Positions 34,643 to 43,321 of a stretch of DNA of 64,000 nt are shown here, one piece after another. Each line of letters starts with the position of its first letter. Position 1 is the stretch's first letter. The notes below the pieces were generated by a model. It had not been told where the DNA came from. It ran no database searches and saw only the letters and a program-made list of their open reading frames with translations. The translations under genes and the position numbers were made by a program. The stretch comes from Erinaceus europaeus. Taxonomy: Eukaryota > Chordata > Mammalia > Eulipotyphla > Erinaceidae. Location of the stretch: positions 92,240,054 through 92,304,053 of the forward strand of contig NC_080170.1 of assembly GCF_950295315.1 (NCBI RefSeq), given 5' to 3'.

Positions 34643-37185
34643 TTGGTGACTGCATTTGTCCTAAAGGATATCCTAGAAGACTTAACAATTATTAATATCT
34701 ATGCACCCAATGAGGGACCATCTAAATATTTCAAACACCTACTGAAAGATCTACAAGAATACATCAATAGTAATACAATAATAGTGGGAGACTTTAACAC
34801 CCCACTCTCACAGTTAGATCAACAAAGCAGAGAATCAACAAAGAAACAAGAGAATTAAATGAAGAGATGGACAGACTAGACCTCCTGGACATTTTCAGAG
34901 TTTTTCGCCCAAAAAAACTGGAATACAAAATCTTTTCAAATCCACACAACACATACTCAAAGATAGACCACATGTTAGGCCACAGAGACAGTATCAACAA
35001 ATTCAAGAGCACTGAAATCATCCAAAGTAAGTATCTTCTCAGACTACAGTGGAGTAAAGCTAACATTTAATAGCAAACAAAATTACTAAAAGACACAGAA
35101 TTTGGAAACTAAACAACATACTGCTTAAGAACCACTGGGTCAGAGAGACACTCAAGCAAGAAATTCAAATGTTCCTGGAAACAAATGAAAATGAAGACAC
35201 AACCTATCAAATATTTGGGACACATCTAAAGTAGTACTGAGAGGGAAACTCACAGCCATACAATCACATATTAAAGAACAAGAAAAAGCTTAAATAAACA
35301 ACCTTACTGCACACCTTAAGGACTTAGAGGACAGGAACAAAGGAACCCTAATGCATCCAGAAGGACAGAAATCACTAAAATTAGAGCAGAAATAAACAAC
35401 ATCAAAAATAAGAGAACCATACAAAAGATTAGTGAAGCCAAATGTCGGTTCTTTGAAAAATTAAACATGATTGACAAACTCCTAGCCAGACTCACTAAGA
35501 AAAAAAGGGAGAACACACAAATTAATAGAATTTTAAAAGATAGAGTAGATATCATAATTGACACCACAGAAATCCAGAAAATCATGCAAAACTTCTATGA
35601 AGAACTATACGCCACGCAGCTAGAAAATCTGGAAGAAACGGAACAATTCCTAGAAACATATGCCCTTCCAAAACTGAACTAAGAGGAACTACAAAACCTA
35701 AAAACACCAATAGAAATCAAAACAGTTGTTAAGAATCTTCCCAACAACAAAAGTCCTGGACCAGATGGCTTCACAAACTAATTCTACAAAACCTTAAGGA
35801 AACAGTTAATACCCATACTTCTAAAGCTTTTTCACAATATCAAAGAAACAGGAACACTCCCTTCCACCTTCTATGAAGCCAACATCAGCATGATACAAAA
35901 AGCAGATAGGGTCACAGCAAAAAGGAAAACTACAGACCAATATCTCTGATGAACATAGATGCCAAAATATTAAACAAGATTTGGCCAACCAGATACAACA
36001 GAATATCAAAAAGATTGTTCATCACGACCAAGTGGGATTTATCTCAGGAATTCAAGTAATGTAAGTCAATCAATATCATTCAACACATCAATAAAAGCAA
36101 AGCCAGAAACCACATGATTATCTCAATAGATACAGAGGAAGCCTTTGACAAAATCCAACACCCATTCATGCTCAAAGCAAAAAATGGAATAAACAGGAAA
36201 TTCCTTCCTCAAGACAGAGAAGTTTATATACAGCAAACCTACAGCCAACATCATACTAAGTGGACAGAAGCTCAATAGATGCAGAGGAAGCCTTTGACAA
36301 AATCCAACACCCATTCATGCTCAAAGCAAAAATGGGAATAAACAAGAAATTCCTTCCTCAAGACAGTGGAGTTCATATATAGCAAACCTACAGCCAACAT
36401 CATACTCAGTGGACAGAAGCTGAAAGCATTTCCCCCCCAGATCAGGGACTAGACAGGGCTGTCCACTATCACCATTACTCTTCAACATAGTATTGGAAGT
36501 TCTTGCCATAGCAATCAGGCAAGAGAAAGAAATCAAAGGAATACAGATTGGAAAGGAAGAAGTTAAGCTCTCACTATTTGCAGATGATACGATGGTATAC
36601 ATAGAAAAACCTAAAGAATCCAGCAGGAAACTACTGGAAGTAATTAGGCAATATAGCAAAGTGTCAGGTTATAAAATCAATGTACAAAAATCAGTGGCAT
36701 TTCTTTATGCAAACACTAAATCTGAAGAGGAAGACATCTAGAAATCACTCCCATTTACTGTTTCAGCAAAATCAATCAAATACCTAGGAATAAAGATGAC
36801 CAAAGAAGTGAAAGACTTGTATACTGAAAACTATGAGTAACTATTCAAGGAAATAGAAACTGATACCAAGAAATGGAAAGACATCCCATGCTCATGGATT
36901 GGAAGAATAAATATCATCAAAATGAATATTCTCCCCAGAGCCATATATAAATTTAAGGCGATACCCATCAAGGTTCCACCAAGCTTCTTTAAGAGAATAG
37001 AACAAACACTACAATCATTTATCTGGAACCAGAAAACACCAAGAATAGCCAAAACCATCTTGAGGAAAAGAAACAGAAATGGAGGCATCACACTCCCAGA
37101 TCTCAAACTATATTATAAGGCCATCATCATCTAAACAGCCTGGTACTGGAACAGAAATAGGCACACAGACCAGTGGAACAGAATT
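34643..37185 (+). pseudogene. L1 ORF2 (endonuclease and RT), heavily disrupted
   Basis: Endonuclease motifs N-I-Y-A-P-N (34700) and G-D-F-N (34788) and an S-K-I-D-H-type catalytic patch (34965) are visible. The RT part has S-P-G-P-D-G-F (35752) and an intact F-A-D-D box (36580-36591). The frame is broken by many stops (34856, 35068, 35680, 36739, 36838, 37132) and indels, plus a 149-bp tandem duplication. This copy retains the FADD that the copy at 1-2906 lost, but cannot encode a full protein. Confidence 0.88.
36122..36419 (+). repeat. 149-bp tandem duplication within L1 ORF2
   Basis: CTCAATAGATACAGAGGAAG at 36122 recurs as CTCAATAGATGCAGAGGAAG at 36271. Both units end at GGACAGAAG. The period of 149 shifts the reading frame. 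The two units differ at several sites, so the event is not very recent. Confidence 0.93.
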
Positions 37186-37230
37186 GAGGGGAAAAATTGA
37201 TTGCGTGTCTAGAATTTTTTAAAGCATAAG

Positions 37231-37744
37231 TATTCACTGGGCAATAGACTTGTTTTAAGCATTTTCTAGCTAATCTGCTTCTTATTAGCTAATTAATGTC
37301 TTCCTGGTTATTTAAGCCCTTAAATTTAAATCAATTTGTATTCTTTTCTCATTTGAGTTTTTTCAGAAAAAATAGCCATATTTAAGTTCCTGAGTTCATA
37401 TATTATTTCTTTAAATATAGACTGATTTGATAATCTTTTGCTCTACTTTAGAAAATTTCACTATAATAGTGTTAGATAGTTCACATTCAATTACTTGACC
37501 TAGACAGAAAGAGATCATGAACTTCAAATCATAATAGTTGTGCACATTCTGAGGATTTGCTATATGTCAATGTTTCATCAACATTTTACACCTTAGACCA
37601 TTTAATTCTTACTTTGCATAGGTTATATTCCATATCTGATTGGTGAGAACACTGAAGTCTAAAGTTGCAAATTTCTAGTATTGGCTCACAATTGAATTAA
37701 GCTTCTCTATATTATCAATTGTGTATAATCATTGCTTGTTCCTT
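37231..37744. other. Non-coding DNA with a MIR-like patch
   Basis: 37565-37700 has antisense MIR features (CCATTTAATTCTTACTTTGC, GAGAACACTGAAGTCTAAAG). The rest is unrecognised AT-rich sequence. Confidence 0.45.
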
Positions 37745-38129
37745 AAAAAGTTTTTTTTATGGGGGGGCGGTTAATGGTTTACAGTGTGGTCATTGAAAAT
37801 GGATACAATTTCACTATGTACAAGGACCACAAAGTTCTCATCTTTTAAAAACTATTTTTATAAGGGGGGGAATAGTGGTTTATAGTGAATACAGTTGTTG
37901 GTACATGTATAAAATTTCTCAGTTTCTACAAAACTCTCTCACCCCTAGCCTAGGTTCTTCTCCATCATCATACACCAAGACCTGAAAGCTCCCACACCTC
38001 CATAGTCCTTTACTTTGGTGCAATAGACTAAAGCTAGTCCAAGCTCTGTTTTGTGTTTCTCATTCTGTTCTTGTTTCTCAACTTCTGTTTATGAGTGGGA
38101 TTATCCAATATTCATCCTTCTCTGTCTGG

Positions 38130-39640
38130 CTTATCTCACGCAACAAGATTCTTTTAACTTCATCCAATATGAGGTAAAGAAGGTGAATTCATTATCTTAA
38201 AATACACACTATCACCCTTTTATTGCTAAGTAGTACCCCATTGAGTATATGTCCCATAACTTTTTATCCAGTCATCTGTTGAAGGATATTTTGGTTTTTT
38301 TCCCATATTTTTGCTATTGTGGGTAATGCAGCTATGGACACAGGGGTCACATATCCCTTCAAATTAGTGTTATTATCTCTTTTGGATAAATGACTAGGTG
38401 TGATATTGCTGGATCATAAGGTATTTACATTTGTATTTGATTAAGGATTCTCAATACCGCCATTCTCCATAGTGGTTGTCCCAATTTGCGTTCTCACTAG
38501 CATTGTAATGGGGTTATTTCTCTCCACATCCCACTCAGCATTTATTCTCTTCCCGTTTTGTTATTGAAGGCTATTCTCACAGGTGGGAGTTGGTATCTCA
38601 AGGTAGTTTTAATTTGCATTTCTCTGGTGATGAGTGAATTGGAGCATTTCCTCATATGTCTCTGGGCCATGAGTACCTCATCTTTAGAGAACCATCTACT
38701 CATATTTCTATCTACTTTTTTTATTGGATTGCTGTTTTCTTTTTGTTGAGCTGTATGAGTCCTTTATACATATTTGATATCAACCACTTGTCTGAACTGT
38801 GGTGTATAAATATCTTCTCCCAGTTACTAGATTCCCTGCTTTTCAGTTTGAGATAGTCCCATTTGTTCAACCTTGTTTTTTGTTTTCCTTGCCCATGAAA
38901 TGAGGTCTCTAAATACACCTTTGATATTAAATGTCATGAAATGTTTCACCTGTATGTTCAATGTATTCTGTAGTTTCAAGTGTACTATCCAGATCTTTGA
39001 TCCATTTTGAGCTAATTTTGGTTTATGGTGTTAGTTGGTGGTCTAGTTTCATTTATCTATATGTGGTTGTCCAGCTTTCTGAGCACCATTTATTAGACTT
39101 TCTTTTCCCCACTGGAGAGTTTTGGACCCTTTGTCATATAGGGTGTGGGCTTGGTTCTGTGATCTCTATCTTGTTCCATTTGTCCATATGTCCATTTTTG
39201 TTCCAGCACTACTTTATTTTAACTACTATTGCTCTGTAGTATAAAGTCAGGCATTGTGATGCCTTCATTTTTCTTCTTTTTCCTTTGGAGTGTTTTTGTT
39301 ATTCATTTTTTTATGGTTCCACACATATTTTTGGATAAATTGTTCAGTTTCCTTGAAATATGTCAATGGAATTTTAATGGGAATTGTGTTGCATTTATAG
39401 ATTGCTTTTGGCAAGTTTGCTATTTTAATTATATTTATTCTTCTAACCCATGAACAGAGAATACTCTCCCATTTATTTGTGTCATTCTCTATTTCTTTTA
39501 AAAGTGTCTTATTATTTTCATTGGAAAGGTCCTTAATCTCTCTGTTAGATGTATCCCTAGGCATTTTATCTTTTTGGTTTGACTGGGATTAGGATTGCTT
39601 CTTTCAGTTCGCTTTCCTCTGGCCCAGCTTTTGTATAAAG
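38130..39640 (-). pseudogene. Old L1 ORF2, C-terminal and RT part
   Basis: Minus-strand frames carry recognisable ORF2 stretches: 39265-39564 encodes [17 protein letters not shown] sequence with W-x-R-R-I-N-I-I-K. The frame at 38721-38918 carries W-E-K-I-F-I-H-H-S-S-D-K. Numerous frameshifts. A diverged L1 lineage relative to the copies at 1 and 19048. Confidence 0.8.
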
Positions 39641-39654
39641 AAATGATGCATATT

Positions 39655-40545
39655 TATTAATATTGATATGAACATGAATATTGCTATTTATGACTATTAA
39701 ATATATTAAATATTAAATATATTAAATTAAATATATTAAATATACTATATATTACATATTAATATATTATATTGTATCTTATATATTATATATTAATATA
39801 TTATATATGTTATATATTGATATATCAAATATATTAAATTAAATATTAAATATATTGCTATGAATATGAATATTGCTTTTTAAAAAATTTTTTATTTAAG
39901 AAAAGATTAGTGAACAAAAACATAAGGTAGGAGGGGTACAACTCCACACAATTCCCACCACCCAATCCCCATAACCCACCCCCTCCCATGGTAGCTTTCC
40001 CATTGTCTAGCCCTCTGGGAGCATGGACCCAGGGTCGTTGAGGGTTGCAGAAGGTAGAAGGTCTGGCTTCTGTAATTTCTTCCCTGCTGAACATGGGCGT
40101 TGACTGGTCGGTCCATACCCCCAGTCTGCCTCTCTCTTTCCCTAGTAAGGTGTGTCTCTGGGGAAGCTGAGCTCCAGGACACATTGGTGGGGTCTTCAAT
40201 CCAGGGAAGCCTAGCCAGCATCCTGGTGGCATCTGGAACCTGGTGATTGAAAAGAGAGTTAACATATGAAGCCAAACAATTTGTTGAGCAATCATGGATC
40301 CCAAGCTTGGAATAGTGGAGAGGAAATGTTAGGGAGGTACTATTTATCAATATTATATATAATATTCATAATAATATTCATATAATATATATTATAATAT
40401 ATAATATTCATATAATATAAATAATATATAATAATATATATTATTTATAAGTAATATATTGCTATTTATGAATATTATATAAATATTGTTATTTATGAAT
40501 ATTGCTATGAATATGAATATGCATATTTATGAATATCTAATACTT
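39655..40545. repeat. AT-rich satellite-like tract interrupted by an L1 3' end
   Basis: 39655-39880 and 40346-40545 are almost pure A/T with recurring ATTAAATATATTAAAT and GAATATTGCTATTTATGA units. Between them sits a 460-bp antisense L1 3'UTR (39880-40345; AGGAGGGGTACAACTCCACA to GGAATAGTGGAGAGGAAATG). The GAATATTGCTATTTATG unit on both sides suggests the tract was continuous before that insertion. Confidence 0.85.
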
Positions 40546-40590
40546 CACTAAATTTATTGATTATTTCTAGTAGGTTTTTTTTTGGCTTTC

Positions 40591-41005
40591 TGTTGCTGAG
40601 GACTTATTCTGATGCAGTCTCCGCCCCCAGGATTTTCTATGCCCCGCTAAATCCTAGAGTGCCCCCTTTCAACCAATCCTGGCTCCACCCCCAGGTTTTT
40701 CTATGCCTCGCTAAATCCTAGAGTGCCCCCTTTCAACCAATCCTGGCCCTACACGTCACCCCTGGTTCTCGCCCAATAAAAAGCCCCCTCACCCCTCCCC
40801 TCTCTCTCTCTGGGCTCTCGGCTCTCCATCTCTGTGGTCTCGCTCCCTGCTCTCCCCCCCCCGTGGTTGGCCATTGCTGGCTGGCTCCACGTGGTCTGAA
40901 CCAAACCTCCCCCCCATCCTATAATAAAGATCTGTGTACCCCTTTGCTCTGGATGTCTGCTCTCTTCTCCGCGGTGCAGCCCGACACCAGACCACCTCAA
41001 CAACA
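40591..41005 (+). repeat. 5' LTR of provirus
   Basis: 415 bp. It carries two CCAAT boxes (40673-40677 and 40737-40741), an ACGTCA CRE-like hexamer (40753-40758), a TATA-like AATAAAAA (40775-40782), a CT-rich stretch near 40800 and an AATAAA polyadenylation signal (40923-40928). It is 67 bases longer than the 3' LTR through a 64-bp duplication and a longer C run. Confidence 0.95.
40627..40754 (+). repeat. 64-bp tandem duplication in 5' LTR U3
   Basis: CCAGG-TTTTCTATGCC...CCAATCCTGG occurs at 40627 and again at 40691. The 3' LTR has one copy. Each unit contains a CCAAT box, so the 5' promoter has two. Confidence 0.93.
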
Positions 41006-41007
41006 TC

Positions 41008-41025
41008 TGGCGCCCATCGTGTTCC
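41008..41025 (+). promoter_or_regulatory. Primer-binding site, Lys-tRNA type
   Basis: TGGCGCCCATCGTGTTCC begins two bases after the LTR. The first nine bases fit a Lys-tRNA 3' end; the CGTG further in favours the Lys-1,2 form used by many class II elements. The assignment rests on family knowledge. Confidence 0.75.
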
Positions 41026-41071
41026 GTACCCACACCACGCCCGGCCTGAGGTCTCCGAAACCGCCCAGACA

Positions 41072-41080
41072 CAGGTAAGT
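41072..41080 (+). promoter_or_regulatory. Consensus splice donor in the leader
   Basis: CAGGTAAGT matches the full donor consensus, 41 bases before the gag start codon. Its preservation suggests a spliced transcript even though no env is visible. Confidence 0.65.
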
Positions 41081-41120
41081 GGCATCCGCCCACTTCTGTG
41101 GCCCCGCGTTTCCCTCCACC

Positions 41121-42104
41121 ATGGGAAATTTCTCGTTTTATGAGGAGGTGTCCCAGTCATTATCTCTTGACCTGGGACAGATTCCCGCTGTCATAAAAGG
41201 TTTAATTTTCGCTACCCCTTGGATTTTTTTAACTGTGGTCGCCACTTTCAAGATATGTAAAACGTGGTATGCCATAAGGATAAGTGACCTTGAGGCTGAG
41301 GTACGAGAGTTAAATCACATGTGCTTAAGACTTAGACATCCTAAGCGATCAGCGGCTAAACCCAAGAATTCCGTTCCCACAGACACGCACACATGTTCGG
41401 ATGCTCCTCCTCTGACCCCACCCCCTTCCGCCGTTCCGATTTCAGCTCCACCTGCGTTCCTGAACCCCGCCCCTTCCGTCCCAGTTTCAGCTCCGCCTGT
41501 GTTCCTGAACCCAGCCCCTTCCGTCTCGGTTTCAGCTTCCGTTTCAGCTCCGCCTGAGATGCCTGCGTTCCTGAACCCCGCCCCTTCCATTCCGGTTTCA
41601 GCTCCGCCTGCGTTCCTGAACCCCGCCCCTTCCATCCTGGTTTCAGCTTCCATTTCAGCTCCGCCTGAGGCTTCTGCGTTCCTGAACCCTGCCCCTGCCC
41701 CTGCTGTCCCGGTTTCAGCTCCGCCTGCAGCTTCCTCGTCCCTGACCCCGCCCCCTGCTGATACATCACCATTAAGGGACCTAGTGGCTGAGATACGAGA
41801 GCTAAAGGATATTTTTTCAGCATTTAAGGATTTTAAACCATGTGCAGTCCACCCCGGGAGCTCCGTCCCTGTAGATATGCGTTTAGTCTCCCCTGCAGCC
41901 ACTACAGCAGTTTCTACTGAACTTTCCACTTCTGTAGCTCCCTCTCCTGCGCCACCGGACCAAATCCACACATTCCCGGTAAATTGGCCCCTTCTAAACA
42001 AAACCCTCAGCCGTGGCAGCCATATTCCTCGAAAGAACTTGGAACGCTCAGGCAAGCAGTCAGGGAGGACGGTATGCACTCTCCATGGACCAAGTCCGTT
42101 TTGA
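41121..42104 (+). CDS. gag: Gag N-terminal part (matrix and proline-rich linker), frameshifted
   Basis: Gag forms the particle and binds membrane and genome. The start is chosen at 41121 because the context CCACCATGG is ideal and the next codon is Gly, followed by N-F-S, a plausible N-myristoylation signal. Residues 30-60 are hydrophobic, followed by a charged stretch. From about residue 105 to 215 comes a proline/alanine/serine-rich region made of an imperfect 15-residue repeat (V-S-A-P-P-A-F-L-N-P-A-P-S-V-P type). The frame then drifts: from about 41985 the capsid coding sequence lies in a different frame, and this frame ends in unrelated residues at 42104. A single indel between about 41800 and 41985 explains it. 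Beta-like Gag is normally one uninterrupted frame, so this copy is broken. Confidence 0.85.
   Translation: MGNFSFYEEVSQSLSLDLGQIPAVIKGLIFATPWIFLTVVATFKICKTWYAIRISDLEAEVRELNHMCLRLRHPKRSAAKPKNSVPTDTHTCSDAPPLTPPPSAVPISAPPAFLNPAPSVPVSAPPVFLNPAPSVSVSASVSAPPEMPAFLNPAPSIPVSAPPAFLNPAPSILVSASISAPPEASAFLNPAPAPAVPVSAPPAASSSLTPPPADTSPLRDLVAEIRELKDIFSAFKDFKPCAVHPGSSVPVDMRLVSPAATTAVSTELSTSVAPSPAPPDQIHTFPVNWPLLNKTLSRGSHIPRKNLERSGKQSGRTVCTLHGPSPF
41440..41735 (+). repeat. gag: 45-bp coding tandem repeat in gag linker
   Basis: TTTCAGCTCCGCCTG followed by GTTCCTGAACCCCGCCCCTT recurs about six times with a 45-base basic period and longer 60-75 base variants. It encodes the proline-rich repeat and keeps the gag frame. 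It also opens long minus-strand frames that are artefacts. Confidence 0.9.
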
Positions 42105-43321
42105 GAAGCTTTTACCAGCATTTAAATACACCACAAGACTGGAAAGAACTGGCTCGTGCTGCACTCCCAGACCCTCTCTATCTTCAGTGGCAGGCATGTT
42201 TCCGCGATGAGTGCTCTAGGCAATCGCAGGAAAATAGTAACAAACAGATAGAATGGAATTCTGATGCTTTGTTTGGAGCAGGAGCTTATGAATCTGGAGC
42301 TCAGCAGGCAGAAGCCAGGTTTCCAACTGGTTATTTTGAACAGGTACGCATCTGTGCAACACAAGCATGGGAAAGGGTGACCACACCTGATGTAGATCCA
42401 TCAGCTCCCATTAACTCTTTTCACCAAGGCTCTGATGAGTCATTGGCGAGCTTCATCTCAAGGGTGAAGAGAAGCTTAGAGAGAAAGGTTTATAATCCTG
42501 ACATCCGCACACTACTCCTGCGCTCTATTGTCTGGGAAGGCATGACACCACAATTCTGTCAGGTATGCCTTAATCTTAAACACCTACACCCAGATAATTG
42601 GATTCTAGCGACACAGGAACTTACATCAGGCAATTATGGGACACCCGCTACGACGCAGGTCTATGCAGTTGCCCCACGTAAGCAAAACGGGGCCTGCTTT
42701 CAGTGTGGTCGCCAAGGACATTGGCGTAACCAATGTCCTGATAAGTTGCGACCACGCCTCCAGTCAGGGAAACCACGCCTCCAGCCAGAGCAACCCCGCT
42801 TTCAGTCAGGGAGCCAGAGACCACGTACAGTTTGTCCAAAATGTCATAAGGGGTTTCATTGGAAGAGAGATTGTTGGTCCCAATTTCATAATGATGGTTC
42901 GCCCCTGAATAGTACAAATTCGGGGCCTGAGATTTTGTGGACCACTCCTGTTTTAGAACAAGGTCGCCCTTCTATGACAGTAAAGATTGGCAATATTCCT
43001 TTTAAATTTTTGATTGACACGGGGGCAGCAAAGATGATTTTAAGGCAAGAAGAGGTTCCCCAAGATTGGGAACTCATCCCTGGACCCAGTTTACATGGAA
43101 TAGGAGGGATGACAAGAGCATTTTGCACACGAGACTCGCTTATGTGGGAAGACCCAGAAGGTTCTACCGGACACTTCCGCCCTTTGGTAGCTAATATTAG
43201 CACCAACTTACTGGGCAGGGATCTTCTGGAATGTCTTAATGTTAGGATATCCACAGACGCCTCTGCAGAGCGTAAAACTCATTCCCGCGATACCAGGTCT
43301 ATTCAGCACCCCCAATACTAA
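41984..43321 (+). CDS. gag-pro: Gag capsid, nucleocapsid and protease in one frame
   Basis: Open from 41984 (a TTG, not a true start; this is the continuation of gag after the frameshift). Residues about 20-225 are capsid-like, with the P-W-T-K start region and a major homology region near 42425-42475 (Q-G, E, F, R pattern). Nucleocapsid has two CCHC zinc knuckles: 42695-42736 (C-F-Q-C-G-x4-H-x4-C spacing) and 42833-42874 (C-P-K-C, H, C). Protease follows in the same frame with the D-T-G-A active site at 43016-43027 and G-R-D-L-L near 43218. No dUTPase lies between them. In typical betaretroviruses pro is in a -1 frame relative to gag; here the two are joined. TAA at 43319-43321. Confidence 0.9.
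   Translation: MAPSKQNPQPWQPYSSKELGTLRQAVREDGMHSPWTKSVLRSFYQHLNTPQDWKELARAALPDPLYLQWQACFRDECSRQSQENSNKQIEWNSDALFGAGAYESGAQQAEARFPTGYFEQVRICATQAWERVTTPDVDPSAPINSFHQGSDESLASFISRVKRSLERKVYNPDIRTLLLRSIVWEGMTPQFCQVCLNLKHLHPDNWILATQELTSGNYGTPATTQVYAVAPRKQNGACFQCGRQGHWRNQCPDKLRPRLQSGKPRLQPEQPRFQSGSQRPRTVCPKCHKGFHWKRDCWSQFHNDGSPLNSTNSGPEILWTTPVLEQGRPSMTVKIGNIPFKFLIDTGAAKMILRQEEVPQDWELIPGPSLHGIGGMTRAFCTRDSLMWEDPEGSTGHFRPLVANISTNLLGRDLLECLNVRISTDASAERKTHSRDTRSIQHPQY

Larger units (their letters stand above)
33425..37230 (+). mobile_element. L1, sense, with 5'UTR but internally deleted
   Basis: 33425-34630 resembles an L1 5'UTR. It opens with GGGGCAGAGCCAAGATGGTG, the kind of start seen in mammalian L1 promoters, and is followed by T-rich blocks. 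ORF1 is missing. ORF2 endonuclease sequence begins abruptly near 34640. ORF2 runs to about 37185 and jumps straight into a short 3'UTR piece (GGAAAAATTGATTGCGTGTC), so the ORF2 C-terminus and most of the 3'UTR are also deleted. Confidence 0.82.

Noticed and set aside
41315..42121. 268-codon minus-strand open frame opposite gag
   Set aside because: Glycine/alanine repeats mirror the plus-strand proline-rich gag repeat. The frame is a by-product of a GC-rich 45-bp periodic sequence.
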